A stretch of DNA of 64,000 nt from Pandoraea faecigallinarum (GTDB lineage Bacteria; Pseudomonadota; Gammaproteobacteria; Burkholderiales; Burkholderiaceae): contig NZ_CP011807.3 of NCBI RefSeq assembly GCF_001029105.3, positions 3,100,001 through 3,164,000 on the forward strand, in the 5' to 3' direction. The notes beneath the pieces were generated by a model. That model saw nothing but the letters and a program-made list of their open reading frames with translations, made no database searches and was not told where the DNA came from. Position numbers and translations under genes: made by a program. Below are positions 42,044-52,645 of the stretch, in pieces. Numbering within the stretch: position 1 is the first letter of the stretch; each line of letters begins with the position of its first letter.

Positions 42044-44464
42044 TCAATAGTTGCCGCGTTCGCGCGCGATGCGCATGGCGTGATTGGCGTGAATTTCTTC
42101 CTGGTGCCGCTCGCTCGGGCGTTCGCGCGCCACTCGCATCACGTCGGGGTTCACACGAATTCGGCGCATCACGTTAGCCAGATGCACGCGGTCGCTCACC
42201 TGAATGAGGAAACGCAGCGTGGCCGATTCGTCCGGCACCACTTCGTCCATACCGATATGAACGATGTTCGCGTCCGAGGCGGTGATGTCCGCCGCCACGC
42301 GCGAAAACACGCCCCGGTTGTGATGCACCAGCACCTTGATGCCGACGTCAAACAACCGGCCCGGCTGTGGCGCCCACGCCACGTCGATCCAGCGGGTCGG
42401 GTCCTTGCGGTGGATGCGGCGCGCGACCGGACAATCTGTGGTGTGAATCGCCATGCCGAGTCCAATACCGATGTAACCCATGATAGCGTCGCCCGGAATC
42501 GGCCTGCAGCACGCCGAGAATTGCACCGACATGCCTTCCGTGCCGGTGATGAGCACGGGCGGTCCCACATTTTCGTCACCGGTACGCGGGGAATCCGGAT
42601 CGTCCGGGCTATCGTCGTTCTCGCCTTCCTTGCCCGAAGAGAGCACAGCGAGACGCTTGGCCATGACCGCCGCCACACGGCGCCCCAGTCCGATATCCGC
42701 GAAGATGTCCTGGCGATCCTTGTTGCCCGTCCACTGGGCGAGCTTGTCCCACGTCTCCGGCGAAATCTCGCTCATCGTCAGGCCGTAGCCCTTGAGTGCC
42801 TGCTCGACCAGACGCTCACCAAGCTGCACCGACTCGGCGAAACGCATCGTCTTGAGGTAATGGCGAATGGCGGAGCGCGCCTTGCCCGTGCGCACGAAGC
42901 CGAGCCACACGGGGTTCGGCTTCGAATACGGCGCGGTAATCACTTCGACGATGTCGCCATTCTTCAGCTCGGTGCGAAGCGGCAGCAACTCGTTGTTGAT
43001 CTTGACGGCCACGCACTGATTGCCCAGATCGCTGTGGACCGAATACGCGAAGTCGAGCGCCGTCGCACCGCGCGGCAGCGCCATGATGCGCGCCTTCGGC
43101 GTGAAAACGTACACGGCGTCGGGAAACAGGTCGATCTTGACGTGTTCGAGGAATTCGGTGGAATCGCCCGTCTCGCTCTGAATGTCGAGCAGCGATTGCA
43201 GCCACTGGTGCGCGTGCTTTTGCACGTCGTTCATGTCCGCGCCGCCGTTCTTGTACAGCCAGTGCGCGGCCACGCCCGCCTCCGCGATCTCGTGCATGCG
43301 GCGCGTGCGGATCTGGAATTCGATCGGCGTGCCGAACGGGCCGACGAGCGTCGTGTGCAACGACTGGTACCCGTTGACCTTCGGAATCGCGATGTAGTCC
43401 TTGAACTTGCCGGGCACCGGCTTGTAGAGCGCGTGCAGCACGCCGAGCGCCAGATAGCACTGTGCATTCGATTCGACGACGACACGGAACCCGTACACGT
43501 CCAGCACTTGCGAGAACGACAACTGCTTTTCCTGCATCTTCGTATAGATGCTGAAGAGTGTCTTCTCGCGGCCAAAGACGTCGGCGCTCACCTCGCCGTC
43601 CTTGAGCGCCTTCTCGACGGCGTCGAGAATCTTGCCCACCACTTCGCGCCGGTTGCCCCGCGCGGCCTTCACGGCCTTGTCGAGCACGGCATAACGGCGC
43701 GGGTGGTAATTCGCAAAGCTCAGATCCTGGAGTTCGCGATAGGTGTTGTTCAAACCGAGACGGTGCGCGATGGGTGCGTAGATGTCGAGCGTTTCGCGCG
43801 CCACGCGGCGCTGCTTTTCCGTCGACGTCACGCCAAGCGTGCGCATGTTGTGCAGCCGGTCTGCGAGCTTCACGAGAATGACGCGCACGTCGCGCGCCAT
43901 CGCCAGCAGCATTTTGCGGAAGCTCTCGGCTTGCGCTTCTTCACGGCTGCGAAACTCCATCTTGTCGAGTTTCGACAAACCGTCGACCAGTTCCGCAACC
44001 TTCGGCCCGAATCGCTCGGCGAGTTCGGCCTTGGTCACGCCCTGATCTTCCATCACGTCGTGCAACAGGGCGGCCATGATCGACTGCGCGTCGAGTTTCC
44101 ACTCGGCACAGATCTCGGCAACGGCGACGGGATGGGTAATGTAAGGCTGTCCGCTCTGACGATATTGGCCCAGATGGGCTTCGTCGCTGAACTGGAAGGC
44201 TTCCTTGATTTGCGCGAGGTCGCTTTCCTTGAGGTATTCCCCAAGCATGCCCTTCAGACGGGCGATCGAGACGACCTCGTGCTTGCGCGGCTGTTCGGGC
44301 GTTGCCGTCGGACCGAAGAGGTGCCGATAGGATTGCTCCAACAGCGCGTCGATGTACTGTCGCGTGGCGCTCTCACCCTTTTTCTTTTTGCGCTCGGGCT
44401 TGGGCTCCCCCGCTTTGGGTTCATCCGCAGCGATGGACGCGGCCGGTGATTTCGCATGACTCAT
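42044..44464 (-). CDS. spoT: bifunctional (p)ppGpp synthetase/hydrolase
   Basis: The 806-residue protein has the RelA/SpoT layout: N-terminal HD hydrolase domain with YITHPVAVAEICAEW and LLHDVMEDQGVT (intact HD), synthetase domain with YGFRVVVESNAQCYLALGVLHALYKPVPGKFKDYIA, TGS domain (DLFPDAVYVFTPKARIMALPRGATALDFAYSVHS), zinc finger/helical part and C-terminal ACT. Because the HD motif is intact it should hydrolyse as well as make (p)ppGpp. It is the last gene of yicC-gmk-rpoZ-spoT, 60 bases after rpoZ. Confidence 0.97.
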   Translation of the reverse strand: MSHAKSPAASIAADEPKAGEPKPERKKKKGESATRQYIDALLEQSYRHLFGPTATPEQPRKHEVVSIARLKGMLGEYLKESDLAQIKEAFQFSDEAHLGQYRQSGQPYITHPVAVAEICAEWKLDAQSIMAALLHDVMEDQGVTKAELAERFGPKVAELVDGLSKLDKMEFRSREEAQAESFRKMLLAMARDVRVILVKLADRLHNMRTLGVTSTEKQRRVARETLDIYAPIAHRLGLNNTYRELQDLSFANYHPRRYAVLDKAVKAARGNRREVVGKILDAVEKALKDGEVSADVFGREKTLFSIYTKMQEKQLSFSQVLDVYGFRVVVESNAQCYLALGVLHALYKPVPGKFKDYIAIPKVNGYQSLHTTLVGPFGTPIEFQIRTRRMHEIAEAGVAAHWLYKNGGADMNDVQKHAHQWLQSLLDIQSETGDSTEFLEHVKIDLFPDAVYVFTPKARIMALPRGATALDFAYSVHSDLGNQCVAVKINNELLPLRTELKNGDIVEVITAPYSKPNPVWLGFVRTGKARSAIRHYLKTMRFAESVQLGERLVEQALKGYGLTMSEISPETWDKLAQWTGNKDRQDIFADIGLGRRVAAVMAKRLAVLSSGKEGENDDSPDDPDSPRTGDENVGPPVLITGTEGMSVQFSACCRPIPGDAIMGYIGIGLGMAIHTTDCPVARRIHRKDPTRWIDVAWAPQPGRLFDVGIKVLVHHNRGVFSRVAADITASDANIVHIGMDEVVPDESATLRFLIQVSDRVHLANVMRRIRVNPDVMRVARERPSERHQEEIHANHAMRIARERGNY

Positions 44465-44524
44465 ACGTGTACCTGCATCGTCGAGCGGCCCGGAGCGTCA
44501 CATCGCATCAGTGCAGTCTCCCGA

Positions 44525-44731
44525 TCAGAGCGGCACTTTCTTGAGCATCTCGATGCCAACCTGGCCCGCCGCGATTTCGCGCAGCGCGACGACAGTCGGC
44601 TTGTCCTTGTTGTTTTCGAGCTTCGGCGTATGACCTTGCGCCAGCTGGCGGGCGCGGTAGGTCGCGGCGAGTGCGAGCTCGAAGCGATTCGGAATTTGTT
44701 TCAGGCAATCTTCAACGGTAATTCGGGCCAT
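44525..44731 (-). CDS. rpoZ: RNA polymerase omega subunit
   Basis: Omega assists RNA polymerase assembly and, with beta', forms a ppGpp-binding site. The 68-residue protein starts [20 protein letters not shown] and has ATYRARQL and the [12 protein letters not shown] element. Its length matches the short betaproteobacterial form of about 67 residues. A TAGAAT -10 candidate lies at 44760-44765, before the gene and after gmk. It precedes spoT, its usual neighbour. Confidence 0.97.
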   Translation of the reverse strand: MARITVEDCLKQIPNRFELALAATYRARQLAQGHTPKLENNKDKPTVVALREIAAGQVGIEMLKKVPL

Positions 44732-44821
44732 AAGGAGGTTCCTTCTCAATATAAGGCGTATTCTATCGCAGCCGGCGCGCGCTCGCGTAAAACGCAAGCG
44801 CCGTGGGCGATTGCGACGGTG

Positions 44822-45499
44822 TTACTCGTGTTCGTTCGGTGCGTGAATGTCCAGGTCGGTGAACAACGTCTTGTGACGCGCGTACTGCGAAGCAAAGCGC
44901 AGGCGCACCGCCGTGAATACCGATTGCAGTTGATCGAGCGCGCGCTGGAATTCGTCGTTGATGATGATGAAGTCCGCTTCCGGCGCGTGGGCGATCTCGC
45001 CACCGGCGGCCAGCAGGCGCCGCGCAATGACCTTCGGCTCGTCCGTGCCGCGCTTTTTCAGCCGCTCTTCGAGCGCCTCGATGGACGGCGGCAGAATGAA
45101 GATGCCCACCGCATTCGAGAAGCGCTTACGCACTTGCTGCGCGCCCTGCCAATCAATCTCCAGCAGCACGTCGCGGCCGTCCCGCATCTGTTCCTCGATC
45201 CACACACGCGACGTGCCGTAATAGTTGCCGTGGACTTCGGCGCTCTCCAGAAACTCACCGCGCTTGCGGCGCTCCAGAAACTGCTCGACGGAGATGAAGT
45301 TGTAATGCACCCCTTCCTCTTCGTTCGGACGCGGCGCACGCGTGGTGCACGAAATCGACAGGCGGACTTCGCTGTCCTGCGCGAGCAGCGCGTTGACGAG
45401 CGTGGACTTGCCAGCACCCGAGGGGGCGACCACCATGAACAGATTGCCTGGATACTCGGCATGCAGGGCGGGTTGCGGGGCGTGGGATTGCGAGGACAT
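44822..45499 (-). CDS. gmk: guanylate kinase
   Basis: Gmk converts GMP to GDP, feeding GTP and the ppGpp pool. The 225-residue protein has a P-loop in [19 protein letters not shown], then [22 protein letters not shown] for GMP binding, and [15 protein letters not shown]. About 15 extra residues precede the core. It starts 5 bases after yicC and lies in the yicC-gmk-rpoZ-spoT run, which joins guanine nucleotide supply with the stringent response. Confidence 0.98.
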   Translation of the reverse strand: MSSQSHAPQPALHAEYPGNLFMVVAPSGAGKSTLVNALLAQDSEVRLSISCTTRAPRPNEEEGVHYNFISVEQFLERRKRGEFLESAEVHGNYYGTSRVWIEEQMRDGRDVLLEIDWQGAQQVRKRFSNAVGIFILPPSIEALEERLKKRGTDEPKVIARRLLAAGGEIAHAPEADFIIINDEFQRALDQLQSVFTAVRLRFASQYARHKTLFTDLDIHAPNEHE

Positions 45500-45504
45500 A
45501 CGAC

Positions 45505-46434
45505 TTACTCCAGGTTCTGCACTTGCTCGCGCATCTGCTCGATGTAGAGCTTTAGCTCCATCGAGGCATCGGCGAGTTCCTTCGAGGCCGCTTTCGAGCC
45601 GAGCGTATTCGCTTCGCGATTGAGCTCCTGCATCATGAAATCGAGCCGTTTGCCGACCAGCCCCCCCTTGTCGAGGATATGGCGGGTTTCCTTCAGGTGG
45701 GCATCGAGACGTGTGAGTTCTTCCGCCACGTCGATACGCACGCCGTACATCGTCACTTCCTGACGAATCCGTTCCGCGATCTCTTCCTTGCCCGGCGCCG
45801 CGGCGCCTTCCGGCACGACCACGCCCAACGCTTCCTGGAGACGGTCGACGATCTTCTGCTGATGACGCGCGATCAACTCCGGCACGAGCGGCTGCAGGCC
45901 CGCGAGAATGGTTTCCATCTTTTCGATGCGCTCGATGAGGCTTGCCTTGAGTTGCGCACCTTCGCGCTTGCGCACGTCGACGAGATCGCCGATGGCGGCG
46001 CGACCCGCGTCGATGACGGCATCGCGCAGCGCTTCGGCGCTCACCGACTCTTCGCCCAGCACGCCTGGCCAGCGCAGGATTTCACCCGTGCGCATGCGTT
46101 CGGCGCCGGGGAAAAGCGCGAGGACCTGCTGTTCGAGATCGGCGAGTTGCCTGACGGCGTCGAGATTGAGCGCACCGCCGGTGCCGCTCTCGGGACGCTG
46201 CACGTTGATGCGAATGTCGACTTTGCCGCGCGAGAGCTTGGCGGTGAGCGCTTCGCGCAGCACCGGCTCGCACGCACGCGCTTCTTCGGGCATGCGGAAT
46301 GCCAGATCGAGAAAGCGCGAATTGACGGTGCGCAATTCGACCGACACGCTCGCGCCTGCGGCTCCATCGGCATGCGCAATGTCGCGCGTGACGCTGGCGT
46401 AGCCGGTCATACTGTAGATGTTGTTGTCTTTCAT
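45505..46434 (-). CDS. yicC: YicC family protein (RNA-degradation related)
   Basis: The 309-residue protein starts [15 protein letters not shown] and has the YicC N-terminal domain ([37 protein letters not shown]) and the C-terminal DUF1732 domain ending [24 protein letters not shown]. YicC proteins are endoribonucleases or adaptors for RNA turnover in other bacteria. It is first in its operon and divergent from rph, which encodes another RNA-processing enzyme. An internal ATG (SMTGYAS) 8 codons on is possible. Confidence 0.95.
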   Translation of the reverse strand: MKDNNIYSMTGYASVTRDIAHADGAAGASVSVELRTVNSRFLDLAFRMPEEARACEPVLREALTAKLSRGKVDIRINVQRPESGTGGALNLDAVRQLADLEQQVLALFPGAERMRTGEILRWPGVLGEESVSAEALRDAVIDAGRAAIGDLVDVRKREGAQLKASLIERIEKMETILAGLQPLVPELIARHQQKIVDRLQEALGVVVPEGAAAPGKEEIAERIRQEVTMYGVRIDVAEELTRLDAHLKETRHILDKGGLVGKRLDFMMQELNREANTLGSKAASKELADASMELKLYIEQMREQVQNLE

Positions 46435-46647
46435 CGGGGTGACCGGTACCACAGCGCCGTGACAGTTTTTCAGCGGAGCAGTGCAGCAACCGGTTTCGCA
46501 TGCAATGGATGAAACGCGATTATCGCATTTTCCGGCCCCGCGCTCCCGAATCCGCACGCGGCGGCGGCGCCCTGCGGGCATGCCGATGGCGTTTAGCGAT
46601 ACCATTCGGGTATTGCCGCATTAATTCACCTCGCAGGACATTCACTC

Positions 46648-47376
<729 letters not shown>

Positions 47377-47378
47377 CG

Positions 47379-47996
47379 ATGTCCATGCAGAAGATCGTGC
47401 TGGCGTCGAACAACCCGGGCAAGCTGCGCGAGTTCGCGTCGCTGTTCGAGCCGCTGGGCATTCAGCTCGTGCCGCAGGGCATGCTCGGCGTGCCGGAGGC
47501 CGAGGAGCCTCACGTCACCTTCATCGAAAATGCGCTGGCCAAAGCCCGCCACGCCGCGGCCGCCACCGGCCTGCCTGCGCTGGCAGACGACTCGGGGCTG
47601 TGCGTGCCGATCCTCGGCGGCGCCCCCGGTGTCTATTCCGCGCGCTATGCCGCGCGCGCCGGACGCGAGAAATCGGATGCCGCGAACAACCGTCATCTGA
47701 TCGAGCAACTCGCGCCGCACGCCGGCACCCCGGGTTATCGCGACGCCTACTATTTCGCAGCGCTGGTGCTGGTGCGCCACGCACAAGACCCGCAGCCGAT
47801 CATCGCCGAAGGCCGCTGGGATGGCGAGATTGTCGACGACGCCCGCGGTGCCCACGGCTTCGGCTACGACCCGCACTTCCTCATCCGTTCGTTGAACCAG
47901 ACGGCCGCGGAACTCGATCCTGCCGTCAAGAACGCTCACAGCCACCGTGCCCGCGCGCTGCGCGTGCTGCTGGAGAAGCTGGGGCGGGAGGCGTAA
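47379..47996 (+). CDS. rdgB: RdgB/HAM1 non-canonical purine NTP pyrophosphatase
   Basis: RdgB removes dITP, ITP and XTP from the nucleotide pool. The 205-residue protein has the N-terminal VLASNNPGKLREFASLF, then TFIENALAKARHAAAATGLPALADDSGLCVP and the later GFGYDPHF motif, all characteristic of HAM1 enzymes. It begins 2 bases after rph, with a TAGGAG ribosome site inside the rph end, and hemW follows by 5 bases. Confidence 0.97.
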   Translation: MSMQKIVLASNNPGKLREFASLFEPLGIQLVPQGMLGVPEAEEPHVTFIENALAKARHAAAATGLPALADDSGLCVPILGGAPGVYSARYAARAGREKSDAANNRHLIEQLAPHAGTPGYRDAYYFAALVLVRHAQDPQPIIAEGRWDGEIVDDARGAHGFGYDPHFLIRSLNQTAAELDPAVKNAHSHRARALRVLLEKLGREA

Positions 47997-48001
47997 GCGG
48001 C

Positions 48002-49222
48002 ATGAGTCAGTCCGTGCTGCCCGTGCAGAACTTCCTGCGCCCCGGCAAGATCAGCTTGCCGGCGCTGCCGCCGATGTCGCTGTACGTGCACTTTCCGTGG
48101 TGCGTTCGCAAGTGCCCGTACTGCGATTTCAACTCGCACGAATGGCGTGGCGGCGGGGGCGCACAAGCGTTCCCCGAGCAAGCGTATCTCGACGCACTGC
48201 GACACGATCTCGAACAGGCGTTGCCGCTGGTTTGGGGACGTCCGGTGCACACCGTGTTCATCGGCGGCGGCACACCAAGCCTGCTCTCGGCGGCGGGCCT
48301 CGATCGCCTGCTGTCGGATCTGCGCGCCCTGTTGCCGCTCGACGCCGATGCCGAGATCACGATGGAAGCGAACCCCGGTACGTTCGAAGCGGACAAGTTC
48401 CGCAGCTTCCGCGCGAGCGGCATCAACCGGTTGTCGATCGGCATCCAGAGTTTCAACAGCGAACATCTGAAGGCGCTCGGCCGCATTCACGGCGGCGACG
48501 AAGCGCGTCACGCCATCGAGATTGCGCAGGCGAACTTCGATAATTTCAACCTCGATCTGATGTTCGCGCTGCCGAACCAGACCTTGGCGCAATGCCGGCA
48601 GGACGTGGAGACGGCCATCTCGTTCGCGCCACCCCATCTGTCGCTGTACCACCTCACACTGGAACCGAATACGCAGTTTCACAAATATCCGCCGAACGTC
48701 CCGGACGACGATACGGCGGCGGACATGCAGGACTGGATCGCGGAGCGTACCGCGGGGGCCGGGTATGGACGTTACGAGGTGTCGGCCTATGCGCAGCCAC
48801 ACCGGCGCGCCAGGCACAACCTGAACTACTGGGAATTTGGCGACTATCTCGGCATCGGCGCGGGCGCGCACAGCAAGATTTCTTTCCCGCATCGCGTGCT
48901 GCGTCAGGTGCGCCACAAGCATCCCCAGCGGTATATGGAGACGGCCGCGACAGGCAACGCGATTCAGGAAGAGCGCGAGGTCGACGCCCGCGATTTGCCG
49001 TTCGAGTTCATGCTCAACGCATTGCGTCTGACGGATGGCGTCAAGAGCGAATTGTTCGCCGACCGGACCGGTTTGCCGATGGCGAAGATCGCCAAGGCGC
49101 TCGCGGCCGGCGTCGAGAAGGGATTGCTCGTCGACGACCCGCAACGCATTGCGCCAAGCGCGCTGGGACAACGCTTCCTGAACGATCTGCAAGAGATGTT
49201 TCTAAGCCGGGACGAGAAGTAA
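48002..49222 (+). CDS. hemW: radical SAM haem chaperone HemW
   Basis: HemW resembles coproporphyrinogen III dehydrogenase but acts in haem insertion. The 406-residue protein has the radical SAM CxxxCxxC as C34, C38 and C41 in WCVRKCPYCDF, followed by FIGGGTPSLL and SIGIQSFNSEHLKALGR. The extra Cys after the triad that marks true HemN is Phe here, which supports HemW. The C-terminal winged-helix-like part starts near ELFADRTGLP. The ATG 24 codons on (MSLYVHF) is an alternative start. Third gene of rph-rdgB-hemW. Confidence 0.95.
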   Translation: MSQSVLPVQNFLRPGKISLPALPPMSLYVHFPWCVRKCPYCDFNSHEWRGGGGAQAFPEQAYLDALRHDLEQALPLVWGRPVHTVFIGGGTPSLLSAAGLDRLLSDLRALLPLDADAEITMEANPGTFEADKFRSFRASGINRLSIGIQSFNSEHLKALGRIHGGDEARHAIEIAQANFDNFNLDLMFALPNQTLAQCRQDVETAISFAPPHLSLYHLTLEPNTQFHKYPPNVPDDDTAADMQDWIAERTAGAGYGRYEVSAYAQPHRRARHNLNYWEFGDYLGIGAGAHSKISFPHRVLRQVRHKHPQRYMETAATGNAIQEEREVDARDLPFEFMLNALRLTDGVKSELFADRTGLPMAKIAKALAAGVEKGLLVDDPQRIAPSALGQRFLNDLQEMFLSRDEK

Positions 49223-49259
49223 GCGCGCGCCACGCCGCTCACACCGTTTTGCCCCGCGC

Positions 49260-50999
49260 TCAACCGGGCGCGGCCCCCATCTCCCGGAGCGCTTTCCGGA
49301 TGATCTTGCCCGTGACGGTCATGGGCAACTCCGGCAGGAAAACGACCTTGCGGGGATACTCGTGCGCCGCGAGACGGCGCTTTACGAACGCCTGAATTTC
49401 CCTCGCGAGCGTATCGGACGGCTCGTATCCTTCGCGCAGCACAACGAACGCCTTCACGATCTCGGTACGCAATTCGTCCGGCTCACCGATCACGGCCGCG
49501 AACTGCACCGAGGGGTGACGGATCAGGCAGTCTTCGATCGGCCCCGGCCCGATACGATAGCCCGCGCTGGTGATGACGTCGTCCGAGCGTCCCGTGAAGG
49601 TGATGTATCCCTGTTCGTCCACGAACCCCGAATCGCCGGTGAGCAGGAAGTCGCCGCGATATTTCTCCATCGTGGCGTCCGGGTTGTGCCAGTAACCGAG
49701 GAACATGACCGGGTTCGGTCGTGCGATCGCGATGTTCCCGACCGAGCCGACGGGCAGTGGCGTGCCGTCGTCGTCGACAATGGCGACGTCATGCCCGCGT
49801 ACGGCGCGGCCGATGGCACCCGGCCGTGCGGGAAATTCCGCGGCACAGGAGGACACGACCATATTGCATTCCGTCTGCCCGTAGAACTCGTTGATATCGA
49901 CGCCGAGGTGCTCGCGCCCCCACGCCAGCAGCTCGGGGCCCAGCGATTCGCCGCCGCTGGCGACCGAGCGCAGTTGCAGCGGCCAATGTTCACGCGGCGA
50001 CTCGACGGTGCGCAGCATCTTGAGCGCGGTCGGCGGCAGGAACGTGTTACGCACGCCGTGACGCGCCATGAGATCGAAGGCGGCGACGGGATCGAACTTT
50101 TCGAAGCGGCGCGACAGGACGGGCACGCCGTGGTGCAGCGCCGGCAGCAAGACATCGAGCAATCCCCCAATCCACGCCCAGTCGGCGGGCGTCCAGATCA
50201 GATCGCCTTCTTGCGGAAAGCCGTTGTGCGACGTCTCCACGCCCGGCAGATGACCGAGCAGCACCCGGTGCGCGTGCAAGGCACCCTTGGGTTTGCCGGT
50301 GGTCCCAGACGTGTAGATGATGAGCGCGGGGGCATCGGCGCGGGTCTGGACGGGTTCGAAATGGGGGTCGCGCGACGCGATGGCGGGCCACAAGGCGAGC
50401 AGGCCGTCTTCGGCGACGCCCCAGTCCTGATCGTCGGCCACGTGGTGATGCGCTTCGGGCAGATCGTCGTGAACCACGTACACGAGGCGCAGATCGGGCA
50501 ATTCGGCGCGGATGTCATCGATCTTGCCGATGCTGGCGAGGTCGGTGACGAGCACGGCGGCGCCGGAATTTTGCAGGCGATAGGCCAGCGCTTCCGGGCC
50601 GAAGAGCGTGAAGAGCGGGACGGCGATGGCACCGAGCTTGTAGGCGGCGACGTGAGCAACGAGCGTGGCGGGCGACTGGGGCAGAAAGATGCCGATGCGA
50701 TCTCCCGCCTTGACGCCGTGGGCGCGCCATTCGTTGGCAAGCTGATTGGAGAGTTGTTTCAGGACGTCGAACGTAAGACGTACATGCGAGCCGTCGGCGC
50801 TTTCATGGACGAGAGCGAGCCGGTTGGTGCCATCGGCCCACTTGTCGCAGACGTCGACGCCGATGTTGTAGAGCGTGGGAATCTGCCAGGCGAACGCGTT
50901 GGCAGGCGTTGCGCCGTCCGTGGGGGCGATCGCCTTGCGCTCGCCACTGGCGTCGTTTGACGTCTCCTGGGCGGGGGCGCGGGAGGTGTCGGCATCCAT
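49260..50999 (-). CDS. acyl-CoA synthetase (AMP-forming), acetyl/medium-chain type
   Basis: The 579-residue ANL-family enzyme activates a carboxylic acid to its CoA thioester via an acyl-adenylate. It has the P-loop IIYTSGTTGKPKG (residues 228-239), FYGQTECN, TGDSGFVDEQGYITFTGRSDDVI and the catalytic Lys in PMTVTGKIIRK near the C-terminus. The domain order fits acetyl-CoA-synthetase-like enzymes for short or medium chains. MDADTSRAP was chosen as start because GGAGACA lies upstream; an in-frame ATG at 51017 is an alternative. Substrate is not deducible. Single gene, convergent with hemW. Confidence 0.92.
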   Translation of the reverse strand: MDADTSRAPAQETSNDASGERKAIAPTDGATPANAFAWQIPTLYNIGVDVCDKWADGTNRLALVHESADGSHVRLTFDVLKQLSNQLANEWRAHGVKAGDRIGIFLPQSPATLVAHVAAYKLGAIAVPLFTLFGPEALAYRLQNSGAAVLVTDLASIGKIDDIRAELPDLRLVYVVHDDLPEAHHHVADDQDWGVAEDGLLALWPAIASRDPHFEPVQTRADAPALIIYTSGTTGKPKGALHAHRVLLGHLPGVETSHNGFPQEGDLIWTPADWAWIGGLLDVLLPALHHGVPVLSRRFEKFDPVAAFDLMARHGVRNTFLPPTALKMLRTVESPREHWPLQLRSVASGGESLGPELLAWGREHLGVDINEFYGQTECNMVVSSCAAEFPARPGAIGRAVRGHDVAIVDDDGTPLPVGSVGNIAIARPNPVMFLGYWHNPDATMEKYRGDFLLTGDSGFVDEQGYITFTGRSDDVITSAGYRIGPGPIEDCLIRHPSVQFAAVIGEPDELRTEIVKAFVVLREGYEPSDTLAREIQAFVKRRLAAHEYPRKVVFLPELPMTVTGKIIRKALREMGAAPG

Positions 51000-51159
51000 G
51001 CGGTGTCTCCGGGTCATGTCTGGCCTCGCACGGTAACGCCGGGGGCGTACACCGCACGTCATTCGGGAATGATGCATGTCGTCGGGAGACAAGACAAGGG
51101 GTGACGGGGAAACACTAGGAAATAAGCGGGGTGCGAGGGGATTTAGGTGCAAAGGTGGC

Positions 51160-51187
51160 TTCACATGGCGGCATGAGCAGGTATAAT
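51160..51187 (+). promoter_or_regulatory. promoter of tRNA-Ser
   Basis: TTCACA (51160-51165) and TATAAT (51182-51187) are 16 bases apart and lie about 135 bases before the tRNA. The perfect -10 supports it. The GC-rich leader between could be removed during tRNA processing. No gene is seen between the acyl-CoA synthetase start and the tRNA. Confidence 0.6.
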
Positions 51188-51322
51188 GCGCGCTGCCGTG
51201 CGGTACTGGCCTGCGCCGGGAGACCAACGTTCCCGACGCCGACGCACCCGGACCGCACGCATCTCGAGCCGTCGCCCCGACGGCATCACAACGCCACGAC
51301 CAAGTGTCGTGCGCAACGCCCC

Positions 51323-51412
51323 GGAGGCGTGCCAGAGTGGTTTAATGGACCGGTCTTGAAAACCGGCGAAGGGGTAACCCTTCCGTGAGTTCGAATCTCA
51401 CCGCCTCCGCCA
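51323..51412 (+). tRNA. tRNA-Ser, anticodon TGA
   Basis: The 90-base sequence folds as a class II tRNA: acceptor GGAGGCG with CGCCTCC, anticodon stem CCGGT/ACCGG with loop CTTGAAA (anticodon TGA, reading UCA), a long variable arm (GAAGGGGTAACCCTTC), TpsiC arm with GTTCGAATC, discriminator G and an encoded CCA. The class II arm and anticodon agree on serine. Confidence 0.97.
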
Positions 51413-51740
51413 GACAACATTTTCAGACGTTCTCACGGATTGTCAGCGAGACCCGCGAACCCCGTTACGGTGACGTAGCGGTAAACGCAGTCGATTGGGG
51501 CAGTAAGGCCGCATTTGCGGTGATCCCGCACGACGCGACAACGCTCCCCGCATCCTCCATCGTGAGCGTCGGCTTCACGTATTCGGAGGGCATATTCCGG
51601 GCGCCGCCCCGCCCCCATCGCTGACGGTTTAAGCAGTCACCTCCGGTGTTGTGAGGCACTCCCTTTGAATGTAGAGTACGGCCGTGCCGCGCGCCGGAAA
51701 GCCGCCGGCAAAATAATACGAATGGCCACGACTCCCCCCA
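51413..51740 (+). other. 328-base gap between tRNA-Ser and the glycosyltransferase-like gene
   Basis: No convincing gene is present. The last 140 bases fall in AT content towards the following gene. I looked for a copy of the tRNA 3' end that would mark an integration site and saw none here or downstream to the carbonic anhydrase gene. A region near 51630-51680 (TCACCTCCGGTGTTGTGAGG) may contain a short imperfect dyad. Confidence 0.4.
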
Positions 51741-52523
51741 ATGAAAACTCTCTTGTTTTGCACGAGTTATTTTTCCGACGCCAATGCTTGGGAAAGCAGA
51801 TACCAGCGTTGGCTCGACTACTATAAGAACGGACCCATCGAGGCCACGTGCACCCTCCTCATTGATGATGGCTCGCCCTACCTTCCCCCGGAAGAGGTGA
51901 TATCGTCCGCAAGCTTCGATGACGGCGCGGCAGCGCTCAAAAGGAAGGAAGGTATCCTTAGATACCGGGAGAATCTCGGCCGGCAGAATATGCACACCTA
52001 TCCCGGCTGGTGGAGAAGCTTCCTTGGCGCCTCAAAAGTCGCCGAAGACATCGGCGCCGAAAAAATCGTACACATCGAGTCCGATGCATACGTCCTCAGT
52101 CAGAGACTTGCCAACTTCATCAACGAAGTGGACAGTGGGTGGCATGTACTATGGGCGTCGCGCTATGGTATGCCCGAGACTGCCATCCAGGTCATATGCA
52201 AAGACCAGTTCGAAGCGCTCAAGCGATTCTCTGAATCTCATAGAGATTTTCTATTTCCGGATATTGCGGAACGCATACTTCCGTTTACGTCCGTGCATCG
52301 AGAATTCAAGGGCGACAGATATAGCGAATTCAAGCGAAACAGAGGAATTTTCCGGTCAAGGAAATTCAACTTTTTGCCGATTTTCAAACTCGGATTCTTC
52401 TGGGAACCTATCCCGGTAGATGCCGACTTCGCCACACAGGTCGTGCCGCGGCAGAAAGTGGCGTTTGGGGCTCGGAACGTCGATGCATCGGGATTCCACC
52501 GGACGAGACGAAATGCCGCATGA
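51741..52523 (+). CDS. glycosyltransferase-like protein, probably acquired
   Basis: The 260-residue protein starts MKTLLFCTSYFSDANAWESR. It has LLIDDGSPYLPP, which resembles the nucleotide-binding V-D-D-G-S of GT-A enzymes, and KIVHIESDAYVLS, where E-S-D-A may stand for the metal-binding D-x-D. An Arg/Lys/Phe-rich part follows (GIFRSRKFNFLPIFKLGFFWEP). The codon use is clearly AT-richer than the neighbours, and it sits next to a tRNA gene, so transfer is likely. Family and sugar are not recognised. The last 25 residues look basic and may be native or an altered end. Confidence 0.65.
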   Translation: MKTLLFCTSYFSDANAWESRYQRWLDYYKNGPIEATCTLLIDDGSPYLPPEEVISSASFDDGAAALKRKEGILRYRENLGRQNMHTYPGWWRSFLGASKVAEDIGAEKIVHIESDAYVLSQRLANFINEVDSGWHVLWASRYGMPETAIQVICKDQFEALKRFSESHRDFLFPDIAERILPFTSVHREFKGDRYSEFKRNRGIFRSRKFNFLPIFKLGFFWEPIPVDADFATQVVPRQKVAFGARNVDASGFHRTRRNAA

Positions 52524-52543
52524 CCCGCCCTGTGGGCGGGGTT
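52524..52543 (+). terminator. hairpin after the glycosyltransferase-like gene
   Basis: CCCGCCC (52524-52530) and GGGCGGG (52534-52540) form a 7-bp stem with a 3-base loop directly after the stop codon, followed by GTTCTC. The T tract is weak. It could also serve the opposite-strand carbonic anhydrase transcript. Confidence 0.5.
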
Positions 52544-52645
52544 CTCGGGTGACCCACACTTCCTGCCACCCAACGCACGACCGACGACGTTGGCCGTTAC
52601 CGGCGTGCGCAGGATCCGATCCCTATCCGGACCGATGACGTGGGT

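Noticed and set aside
51465..51995. 176-codon minus-strand frame after tRNA-Ser
   Set aside because: It overlaps the glycosyltransferase-like gene and has no recognisable features or ribosome site.
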